Positions 7,966-14,221 of a DNA stretch of 37,180 nt are shown piece after piece. Location of the stretch: the NCBI RefSeq assembly GCF_002081715.1, contig NZ_MUKP01000045.1, positions 1 through 37,180 on the forward strand, written 5' to 3'. This DNA is from Nocardia donostiensis. Lineage in GTDB: Bacteria; Actinomycetota; Actinomycetes; Mycobacteriales; Mycobacteriaceae. Numbering within the stretch: position 1 is the stretch's first letter; every line of letters starts with the position of its first letter. The translations under genes and the position numbers were made by a program. A model generated the notes under the pieces. That model saw only the letters and a list, made by a program, of their open reading frames with translations, searched no databases and had not been told where the DNA came from.

Positions 7966-8679
7966 TCAGCCGGGCATGAGGGCCTGCCATTCGGCCAGTG
8001 ATGTGGGGCGCAGGACGTAGTTGCTGCTGCGGATGGTGTCGAGGGAGGCGTGTGGGTCGCTGGAGTACCAGTGGCCCGGATACACGGTGGGGTTCGTCGC
8101 TAGCTCCGCTAGATAGCGCAGGCTGCGGAACATGGCTTCGGAGTCGCCGCCTGGGAAATCGGTGCGGCCGCAGCCGTCGATGAACAGAGTGTCGCCTGCG
8201 ATGAGGCGGTTTTCGAACAGGAAGCATTGGCTGCCTGGGGTGTGGCCGGGGGTGTGCAGCAGTTCGATATCGAACGCGCCGACGCTCACCGTGTCGCCGT
8301 GGCTGTGGCCGGTGAGTTCACTGGGCGCGATTCCGGTGACATTGGCCACCCAGGGCAGCTCTTCGGAATTGACGTGCACCGGTACGTCGACCTTCTCCAG
8401 CAGTTCCCGCACCCCGCGCAGGGTGAAGCCGAGCATGGAGCCGCCGATATGGTCGGGGTGGTGATGGGTGGCCAGCACTCCGCTCACCCGCAACCCGTCG
8501 CCCGCGGCGATATCGGCGAGCTCGCCCGCCGCGTACGCCGGATCGACGACCACGCATTCACCGGTGTCCCGGTCACCGATCAGGTAGGCGAAATTGCGCA
8601 TCTGTGTCGCGATCGGATCTCCCACGGCGAAGTCCCGTCCGGACAACAGCTGACGAAAGTACAGGCGCTCGGCTGACAT
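7966..8679 (-). CDS. Metallo-beta-lactamase fold protein, persulfide dioxygenase-like
   Basis: This 237-residue enzyme has the metal site motif THHHPDHIGG (residues about 71-80), LLHTPGHTPGS, GDTLF and a late TVYPGHWY. The stretch FIDGCGRTDFPGG matches the GCGRTDF signature of ETHE1-type persulfide dioxygenases, which oxidise glutathione or mycothiol persulfide. Glyoxalase II usually lacks it. A hydrolase role cannot be excluded. I chose the ATG at 8679 because AAGGTGG lies 5 bases upstream. An earlier GTG would overlap that site. Whether the thiol is mycothiol is inference from the host group. Confidence 0.85.
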   Translation of the reverse strand: MSAERLYFRQLLSGRDFAVGDPIATQMRNFAYLIGDRDTGECVVVDPAYAAGELADIAAGDGLRVSGVLATHHHPDHIGGSMLGFTLRGVRELLEKVDVPVHVNSEELPWVANVTGIAPSELTGHSHGDTVSVGAFDIELLHTPGHTPGSQCFLFENRLIAGDTLFIDGCGRTDFPGGDSEAMFRSLRYLAELATNPTVYPGHWYSSDPHASLDTIRSSNYVLRPTSLAEWQALMPG

Positions 8680-8798
8680 ACCGCCCACCTTATTGCCCGA
8701 AGTAGGCCGCGCGGGCAGCGCATCGGCGAACTCGAGGTCATCGCACAGCGGATTCGAGGCGTCACCGCAGGTGCGGGACGCTTCCTGGCTCAGACAGG

Positions 8799-9548
8799 CT
8801 ACCGGCCGAATGCCAGCCCGAGCGCCGCCAGAGCCGTAACGACCTCCACGGCCGCGCCGAGGACGTCACCGGACAGTCCACCGGTCCGCCGCAGGCAATG
8901 CCGCACCAGCACCACCGACACCGCGAGCGTGCTCAGCACCGCCAGCGGACCGAGCCACGGATACCCGGGAACCGTGAGCATCCCGGCCGCTGCTGCCACC
9001 ACCACCCACATCGCGATGGTGACCGGCGACTGGGTGCCTGCCACCTGCGCCCCGAACCAGGTACCCGGCGCGGCCACGACCCCGCGCCTGCACGCTGCGA
9101 CCACCGCCACCCGGCCCAGCGCGACCGCCAACCCCACCGCGACCCACCGCCCCGCATCGGCCAGCGCCGCGAACGACAACGCCTGCACCCCCACGGCGAA
9201 TACGATCGCCGCCACCCCGAACGGCCCCGCCCCACCGCTCTTCATCACTTCCCGTGCCCGCTCCGGTGGGCCATAGGTGCCCAGTCCGTCGAAGGTGTCG
9301 GCCAGACCGTCCAAATGCATTCCGCGTGTCAGCAACGCCAGCCCCGCCACTGCGACCAGCCCGGCGACCCCCGCGCCGGCTCCGGCCTGGGTCAGCAGCC
9401 ACAGCACGGCGGTAGCCATACCGCCCAGCAGCACGCCGACAACCGGCGCGAGCGCGATAGCCCGGCCCGCGTCCACGCCATCGACCGTTGCCGGGCCGCG
9501 GACCGGCAGCACCGTCAACCACGAGACGGCCAGCCGCAGCGCGGTCAT
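8799..9548 (-). CDS. cobS: Adenosylcobinamide-GDP ribazoletransferase (cobalamin synthase)
   Basis: This 249-residue integral membrane enzyme joins alpha-ribazole to adenosylcobinamide-GDP in the last steps of B12 assembly. Family features are RLAVSWLTVLPV at the N-terminus, GMHLDGLADTFDGLGTYG (the Asp-rich active-site segment), EVMKSGGAGPFG and several Gly/Ala/Val-rich membrane spans. The ATG at 9548 overlaps the cobT stop in ATGA, so translation is probably coupled. It corresponds to Rv2208. Confidence 0.95.
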   Translation of the reverse strand: MTALRLAVSWLTVLPVRGPATVDGVDAGRAIALAPVVGVLLGGMATAVLWLLTQAGAGAGVAGLVAVAGLALLTRGMHLDGLADTFDGLGTYGPPERAREVMKSGGAGPFGVAAIVFAVGVQALSFAALADAGRWVAVGLAVALGRVAVVAACRRGVVAAPGTWFGAQVAGTQSPVTIAMWVVVAAAAGMLTVPGYPWLGPLAVLSTLAVSVVLVRHCLRRTGGLSGDVLGAAVEVVTALAALGLAFGR

Positions 9549-10621
9549 TTCTTCAATTCGACGGCGGGGCTCGGCTCCGGTGTGCTGGTGCTCACCCCTG
9601 CCTCGTCGAACGTGGACATATCGGCGAGCGCGGCGACGGCCGCGCGCAGCACGGGTAGCGCCGTGAGCGCGCCGGAACCTTCACCCAGACGCATATCGAG
9701 TTCGAGCACCGGCTCCAAGCGCAGGTTGCGCAGGGCGAGGGTGTGGGCCGGTTCGGTGGAGCGGTGACCGGCCAGCCACCAGGCGGACGCGCCCGCGGCG
9801 AGGTCTTCGGCGACGAGGGCGGCGGCGGTAGTGACCAGGCCATCCAGGATGACGGGGGTGCGGCGGGCGGCGGCCTGGGCGAGGAAACCGGTCATCGCCG
9901 CGATATCGGCGCCGCCGGCTACCCGCAGCAGTTCGACCGGGTCCTTGGTCACCGGCCGGGCGCGGCGCATCCCGTCGCGGATGGCGGCGACCTTGCGCAT
10001 CCATCCCGCGTCGTCGATGCCGGTGCCGCGACCGACGGCAGCGACCGGTTCGGTGTTGGTGAGGGTGGCGACCAGCACGGTCGCGGGTGTGGTGTTGCCG
10101 ATCCCCATATCGCCGGCGATGAGCAGGTCCGCGCCCGCATCGATTTCCTCGTCGGCGATGGCGCGGCCCGCGGCGAGCGCGGCCGCGGCCTCCTCGGCGC
10201 TCAACGCGTCCGTACGATCGATCGACCCGCTGGAGCGGCGCACCTTGTACCGCGACACCGTCGGGTCGGTGTCGGCGTCCACCGCGATATCGACCACCCG
10301 CACACTCGTCCCCGCGACCACGGCCAGCGCGTTCACCGCCGCCCCGCCGCCGAGGAAGTTCGCCACCATCTGCGCGGTGACCTCGCTCGGATACGCCGAA
10401 ACCCCGTGCTGGGCCACTCCGTGATCACCGGCGAACACCACCACCCGCGCCCGCTCGAACTGTTTCGGCGGGCACAGCCCCTGACAGGCCGCCACCCAGT
10501 TGCCGAGGCTTTCCAGCCTGCCCAGCGAGCCCGCGGGTTTGGTGAGCCGCGCCTGCCGCTCCTGGGCCGCCGCCCGGGCTTGCGCATCCGGCGGCGTGAC
10601 CGGTCCGAATCCCTCTGTCAC
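9545..10621 (-). CDS. cobT: Nicotinate-nucleotide--dimethylbenzimidazole phosphoribosyltransferase
   Basis: This 358-residue enzyme makes alpha-ribazole phosphate from dimethylbenzimidazole and nicotinate mononucleotide, for the lower ligand of B12. Motifs include LTKPAGSLGRLESLG, VVVFAGDHGVAQHGVSAYP, MVANFLGGGAAVNALA, GDMGIGNTTPATVL, and LDMRLGEGSGALTALPVL with the catalytic Glu. I chose the GTG at 10621 (VTEGFGPVTPPD), with GGAAGG 8-9 bases upstream. The frame extends further but without family resemblance. It ends within cobS (ATGA). It corresponds to Rv2207. Confidence 0.95.
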   Translation of the reverse strand: MTEGFGPVTPPDAQARAAAQERQARLTKPAGSLGRLESLGNWVAACQGLCPPKQFERARVVVFAGDHGVAQHGVSAYPSEVTAQMVANFLGGGAAVNALAVVAGTSVRVVDIAVDADTDPTVSRYKVRRSSGSIDRTDALSAEEAAAALAAGRAIADEEIDAGADLLIAGDMGIGNTTPATVLVATLTNTEPVAAVGRGTGIDDAGWMRKVAAIRDGMRRARPVTKDPVELLRVAGGADIAAMTGFLAQAAARRTPVILDGLVTTAAALVAEDLAAGASAWWLAGHRSTEPAHTLALRNLRLEPVLELDMRLGEGSGALTALPVLRAAVAALADMSTFDEAGVSTSTPEPSPAVELKK

Positions 10622-11009
10622 TCCTGTAGCCTTCCGATCGTGACGGTGGTCCAGCAGACGATCCCCGCGCCTGCCGTATGCCGAACCATCTTGCCCGCAT
10701 CGCGACTGGCTGCCCCACACCCCCCGAGCGAACCCGGCACGAGGGGCCCCGGCTGCCGTGGATCCGAGGTGAGTGCTCGGGCGAACGCTCCCCGATGCCG
10801 CCGTCGTGATCGCCCGCGCCCGTCGTGACCCCGGTGACAGCCGTCCTTCGTGTAGCTGACTGGGTATCGCCGTCGAACGGCCCGGACGAGCCGAACCGGC
10901 CGGTGCGTATCCGATATGCGGATTGCTCGTTCCGCTGAGCGCCGCCGCTGATATCGCTGTCGCAGCGGGTCCCCGCCCGGCAGCACCGACCAGGTCTCGC
11001 TGTGTCGGG
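10622..11009. other. Gene-free stretch between cobU and cobT
   Basis: This stretch of about 390 bases has no frame resembling a known protein. Minus-strand frames that run through it are arginine-rich and look random. I found no B12 box or other cobalamin-riboswitch core. It may be the decayed body of the mobile element whose right end follows at 11010-11164. Confidence 0.5.
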
Positions 11010-11164
11010 AAGCGCTACCTAAATGTGGGCTGGTGCGCCGCCTGCGGAGGGACGGTAAGTCCTGCCGCGTAAGCGGGAGGCGAGTCTCTGCGAAACAGGA
11101 ACCCACCGCAGAACCGCAAAGTTCAGGAGGAATCCCGGTCCCTTCAGGACCGGGAGGACGTCAA
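11010..11164 (+). mobile_element. Remnant right end of a TnpB (IS200/IS605-type) element with omega-RNA scaffold
   Basis: The stretch ends in a perfect 9-bp hairpin followed by GGACGTCAA. This is the layout I know from the right ends of actinobacterial TnpB elements, where the same sequence is the 3' part of the guide RNA scaffold. Before it lie GGAC-GGTAA-GTCC (11050-11062) and CCGC-GTAA-GCGG (11065-11076), two compact hairpins typical of such RNAs. One frame reads KQEPTAEPQSSGGIPVPSG, resembling tails of TnpB proteins as I recall them. No tnpB or tnpA gene remains. The scaffold ends exactly on the cobU stop codon (11161-11163), so the guide would read into cobU. Both the identity and the boundaries are inferred. 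Confidence 0.6.
11133..11155. terminator. Perfect hairpin just after cobU
   Basis: TCCCGGTCC and GGACCGGGA flank a 5-base loop. On the minus strand it starts 5 bases after the cobU stop and is followed by TTCCTCC, so it can end cobU transcription. On the plus strand it is the last stem of the proposed omega-RNA scaffold. Confidence 0.55.
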
Positions 11165-11694
11165 TTGAGGCGCAGGGGCAGCCCGGCGACAACGAGGAAC
11201 GCTTCGTCGCAGACCGCCGCGAGGCGCTGGTTGAGGATGCCGATCTCGTCGCGGAACAGGCGCCCGGACCGGGTCGCGGGAATGACGTCCATGCCGACCT
11301 CGGGAGACACGATCACCAGGCGTTGCCGGTAGTCGGCCACGGCGCAGACCAGGGCGTCACAGTCGGGGGTGAGGGTGCCGCGAGGGGAGTCCCAGGCGGC
11401 GCGGGCATCGAAACGGGCGGTGAGCCAGGTGCCGATGTCGTCGAGCAATGTCGCGCCGAGGGTGGGCTCGCGCAGCGCAGCGACCGGGTCGGCGCCATCG
11501 ACGGTCGTCCAGTCGGCGGGACGGCGGGCGCGGTGGGCGGCAATGCGGTCAGCGAAATCGGCGTCGGCGGGATCGGGGACAGCGGTCGCCAGATACCGTG
11601 CAGGCGCCCCCGCCAACAGCGCTTCGGCGAACCCCGATTTACCCGATCGTGCTCCGCCGAGAACGAGGGTGCGCAGGGGCCGGTTCGACGCCAC
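11161..11694 (-). CDS. cobU: Bifunctional adenosylcobinamide kinase / guanylyltransferase
   Basis: This 177-residue enzyme phosphorylates adenosylcobinamide and then transfers GMP to it, which feeds CobS. The P-loop is LVLGGARSGKSGFAE at residues 9-23. Then come YLATAVPD, DDIGTWLT and IVSPEVGMDVIPATRSGRLFRDEIGILNQRLA (quoted as its first and last halves). These are standard CobU segments, including the region before the C-terminal helix. It starts with GTG at 11694, 4 bases after the stop of the DUF3043 gene, so the two are co-transcribed. Its last codons (LPLRLN) run directly into the TnpB-element remnant, which supplies the TGA stop. Confidence 0.95.
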   Translation of the reverse strand: MASNRPLRTLVLGGARSGKSGFAEALLAGAPARYLATAVPDPADADFADRIAAHRARRPADWTTVDGADPVAALREPTLGATLLDDIGTWLTARFDARAAWDSPRGTLTPDCDALVCAVADYRQRLVIVSPEVGMDVIPATRSGRLFRDEIGILNQRLAAVCDEAFLVVAGLPLRLN

Positions 11695-11698
11695 GCCC

Positions 11699-12382
11699 TC
11701 AGACGGCGTCGCCGGGACCGACTCGCGGCTTCGGGGCGCGCATCTTGCGCATTTGGGAGGCGCGGACGAACGCGTACCAGCCCAGGCGGAACCCGGTGTC
11801 GGCGGTGTCCGGGAAACGCTCGCGCACCCGGTTGTTGACGACCCGCCCGAGCAGGAAGCCCTCGGCGACCATGAACGCCATCATCACCAGCATGGCCAGC
11901 GTCACAATCGACTGCAGCTCGGGCGCGGCGAACATCGACAGGATCAGTACCAGCGCCATCGGCATGAACAGGCCGACCAGGTTGCGCCGGGCATCGACGA
12001 CATCACGCACGAAGGCGCGCACCGGGCCCTTGTCGCGCGGCAGCAGGTACTTGTCCTCGCCGGCGAGCATGCGGGCGCGCCGGTCCTGGGAGGCGGCGCG
12101 GCGTTCGGCGGCCGCGGCCTTACGGTCTGCTTTGCTTCCCCGGTTGGCCTTGCGGCGCGCGCGGGCCTCTTTGCTGGTCATCGGGGCGGGCGCGACCGGC
12201 CCGCGCCGCCTGCCTTCGGCGTCGCGGCGTTTGGGGGTGGGGCGGCCTTTGCCCACGGTTGCGGTGACCGCGGGCCGGGACGAGCCGACGGTGGAGTCGC
12301 CGGAGTCGCTGTCGGGGCCCGGGCGAACGGCGGGCGTGGCCACATGGGAGCTGCTGGGCTCGCCGCGTCGGAACAACTTCAC
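11699..12382 (-). CDS. DUF3043 family membrane protein
   Basis: This 227-residue protein corresponds to Rv2206. The N-terminal half is a long, charged, probably disordered segment rich in Arg, Lys, Pro and Ala (GRPTPKRRDAEGRRRGPVAP, then KEARARRKANRGSKADRKAA). The conserved part follows: DKYLLPRDKGPVRAFVRDVV, two membrane helices (LVGLFMPMALVLILSMFA and IVTLAMLVMMAFMVAEGFLLG, split at about residues 140-195), and a basic tail. The function is unknown. The start GTG at 12382 (VKLFRRGE) matches the MKL start of homologues as I recall it. TAGCCT lies 7 bases before it, so the mRNA is likely leaderless. cobU follows 4 bases after its stop. Confidence 0.85.
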   Translation of the reverse strand: MKLFRRGEPSSSHVATPAVRPGPDSDSGDSTVGSSRPAVTATVGKGRPTPKRRDAEGRRRGPVAPAPMTSKEARARRKANRGSKADRKAAAAERRAASQDRRARMLAGEDKYLLPRDKGPVRAFVRDVVDARRNLVGLFMPMALVLILSMFAAPELQSIVTLAMLVMMAFMVAEGFLLGRVVNNRVRERFPDTADTGFRLGWYAFVRASQMRKMRAPKPRVGPGDAV

Positions 12383-12389
12383 GTCGACC

Positions 12390-12395
12390 AGGCTA
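12390..12395 (-). promoter_or_regulatory. -10 element TAGCCT for the leaderless DUF3043 gene
   Basis: TAGCCT on the minus strand is followed by 7 bases (GGTCGAC) and then the GTG start. Confidence 0.5.
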
Positions 12396-12584
12396 TTCGA
12401 TTCCTGATATGGCCGCCGCACGCGGAGGGGCGTGAAGGTGCGCCGTGTCACCCCGGGGACCGCGCCGGATAGATGGTGGCAAGATGGAGATACGCAAGAG
12501 GAATAGCTGCCCGCTCGACTGTGTTGACTCCGCAGGAGCCGTGTGCTGTTCACGGGTAGACCACAGCTGTCCATAGGAGAGTTC

Positions 12585-12935
12585 ATGACTGTGCAGAACG
12601 AGACCACCACCCACGGTGTGACTCTGACCGAGGCGGCCGCGAGCAAAGCGAAGGCGCTGCTGGACCAGGAGGGTCGCGACGACCTGGCGCTGCGGATCGC
12701 CGTGCAGCCGGGCGGCTGCGCCGGCCTGCGCTACCAGCTCTTCTTCGACGATCGTTCGCTCGACGGCGACCTGACCGCCGATTTCGGCGGTGTCACCCTG
12801 GCGGTGGACCGGATGAGCGCACCGTATGTGCAGGGTGCTTCGATCGATTTCGTCGACACCATCGAAAAGCAGGGTTTCACGATCGACAACCCGAACGCCA
12901 CCGGCTCCTGTGCCTGCGGCGACTCTTTCAACTGA
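12585..12935 (+). CDS. erpA: HesB/IscA-type iron-sulfur cluster carrier
   Basis: This 116-residue A-type carrier holds and delivers Fe-S clusters. The three conserved cysteines are present: one in QPGGCAGLRYQLFF (near residue 46) and two in GSCACGDSFN at the C-terminus. VTLTEAAASKAKALLDQEGR is the usual first helix. It corresponds to Rv2204c, which lies near ctaC and asnB in mycobacteria. AGGAGA sits at good spacing before the ATG at 12585. A plausible client is the Rieske protein QcrA encoded 23 kb away, but that is inference from the shared neighbourhood. The exact name (ErpA or IscA) is uncertain. Confidence 0.93.
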   Translation: MTVQNETTTHGVTLTEAAASKAKALLDQEGRDDLALRIAVQPGGCAGLRYQLFFDDRSLDGDLTADFGGVTLAVDRMSAPYVQGASIDFVDTIEKQGFTIDNPNATGSCACGDSFN

Positions 12936-13010
12936 GCCACAGCCGAATACGTCACGATCGGTGCAACCGGACACAGATGTCGTTCGGTGCATAGGCGATC
13001 GCGTACCCAG

Positions 13011-13059
13011 TTGATACGGTGAGGACGGGACCGACAGGTCCCGTTCTTTGCCGTATCAA
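13011..13059 (+). terminator. Nested hairpin between erpA and adenosine kinase
   Basis: The inner stem ACGGGACC-GACA-GGTCCCGT (13025-13044) is followed by TCTTTG, as in the terminator after ctaF. It would end the erpA transcript. Around it lie perfect 9-bp outer arms, TTGATACGG (13011-13019) and CCGTATCAA (13051-13059), which a plain terminator does not need. Confidence 0.6.
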
Positions 13060-13082
13060 GCCTACCGAAGGGGCTCAGCTAC

Positions 13083-14054
13083 GTGTCCATCGCCGTATCA
13101 GCGTCCATCGCGACCGACCATCTCATGCGTTTCTCCGGCCGGTTCGCCGACGTGCTGCTGCCCGACCAGCTCGACCACGTGTCGCTGAGTTTCCTCGTCG
13201 ACGACCTGGTGATCCGGCGCGGTGGCGTCGGCGGCAACATCGCCTACGCCATGGGTCTGCTCGGACGTTCCCCCCTGTTGATCGGGGCGGTGGGCGCTGA
13301 TTTCACCGATTACCAGCAGTGGCTGGAAACCAACGGCGTCGATTGTTCGGCGGTGCGGGTGTCCACCACCGCGCATACCGCGCGTTTCGTGTGCACCACC
13401 GATGAGGATATGGCCCAGATCGCGTCGTTCTACCCGGGCGCGATGAGCGAGGCCCGCGATATCTCCATCACCGCCCTCGCCGAGGACCGTGCCCTGGACC
13501 TGGTGCTGGTCGGCGCCAACGATCCCGAGGCGATGCTGCGCCATACGGCGGAATGCCGGGAGTTGGGCGTCCCATTCGCCGCGGACCCCTCCCAGCAGTT
13601 GGCCCGCCTGGACGGCGACCAGTCGGTGCAGCTGATCGAGGGTGCCGCCTACCTGTTCACCAACGAATACGAGTGGGGCCTGCTGCACCAGAAGTCCGGC
13701 CTCACCGACGACGAGATCGCTCAGCGGGTCGGCGTGCGAGTCACCACGCTCGGCAAGAACGGCGTGCTGGTGGTCGACAGCGACGGCACCGAGGTGAAGG
13801 TCGGTGTGGTCCCGGAGACCACGCGAGTCGATCCGACCGGCGTCGGCGATGCGTTCCGTGCCGGTTTCCTCGCCGGCCACACCCGTGGCCTGAGCGTGGA
13901 ACGTTCCGCCCAGCTCGGCTCGTTGATCGCGGTCCTGGTGCTGGAAACCGTCGGCACCCAGGAATGGACCCTCGACGTCGACAGCGCCGTCGAACGGCTC
14001 ACCCAGGCCTACGGCCCGGACGCGGCCGCCGAACTCGAGCCGCTGCTGCGCTGA
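13083..14054 (+). CDS. adoK: Adenosine kinase (PfkB family)
   Basis: This 323-residue sugar-kinase-fold enzyme phosphorylates adenosine to AMP using ATP. The length and sequence pattern match the unusual mycobacterial AdoK (Rv2202c), which is closer to ribokinase and fructokinase than to eukaryotic adenosine kinases. The first PfkB signature is GGVGGNIAYAMGLLGRSPLL (residues about 40-60). The second is RVDPTGVGDAFRAGFLAG, with the catalytic Asp near residue 257. The start is the GTG at 13083, with GAAGGGG 9 bases upstream. It converges on asnB. The substrate call rests on neighbourhood and overall resemblance. A generic PfkB sugar kinase is the alternative. Confidence 0.88.
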   Translation: MSIAVSASIATDHLMRFSGRFADVLLPDQLDHVSLSFLVDDLVIRRGGVGGNIAYAMGLLGRSPLLIGAVGADFTDYQQWLETNGVDCSAVRVSTTAHTARFVCTTDEDMAQIASFYPGAMSEARDISITALAEDRALDLVLVGANDPEAMLRHTAECRELGVPFAADPSQQLARLDGDQSVQLIEGAAYLFTNEYEWGLLHQKSGLTDDEIAQRVGVRVTTLGKNGVLVVDSDGTEVKVGVVPETTRVDPTGVGDAFRAGFLAGHTRGLSVERSAQLGSLIAVLVLETVGTQEWTLDVDSAVERLTQAYGPDAAAELEPLLR

Positions 14055-14162
14055 ACTCGAGCTGCTGCTACCCAGCGACGGGGCCCGGAGGCGGTTGCGG
14101 AGCGTGACCACGCCAGGGTCACGCGAGCGCTGCGAAACGAGCACTGAACTCCGTTACCCGAA

Positions 14163-14198
14163 CTGCGCGCCGGTCCGCTTACGCTGACCGGCGCGCAG
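14163..14198. terminator. Hairpin between convergent adoK and asnB
   Basis: A perfect 12-bp stem (CTGCGCGCCGGT and its complement) with a 12-base loop lies 23 bases after the asnB stop on the minus strand. There is no U-tract. Confidence 0.5.
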
Positions 14199-14221
14199 CG
14201 TTGTGCGCAGCGGGAACGGGA

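Noticed and set aside
10622..11160. Cobalamin riboswitch between cobU and cobT
   Set aside because: The gap between B12 genes invites it, and GGTAAGTCC...AAGCGGG looks faintly similar. The B12 box and the order of conserved core elements are missing, and the only structured part points toward the 3' end of cobU.
11033..11332. Plus-strand frame continuing from the TnpB-like tail into cobU as a real gene
   Set aside because: Only the first 40 codons resemble a TnpB tail. The rest is antisense to cobU. It is kept as a mobile-element remnant, not as a gene.
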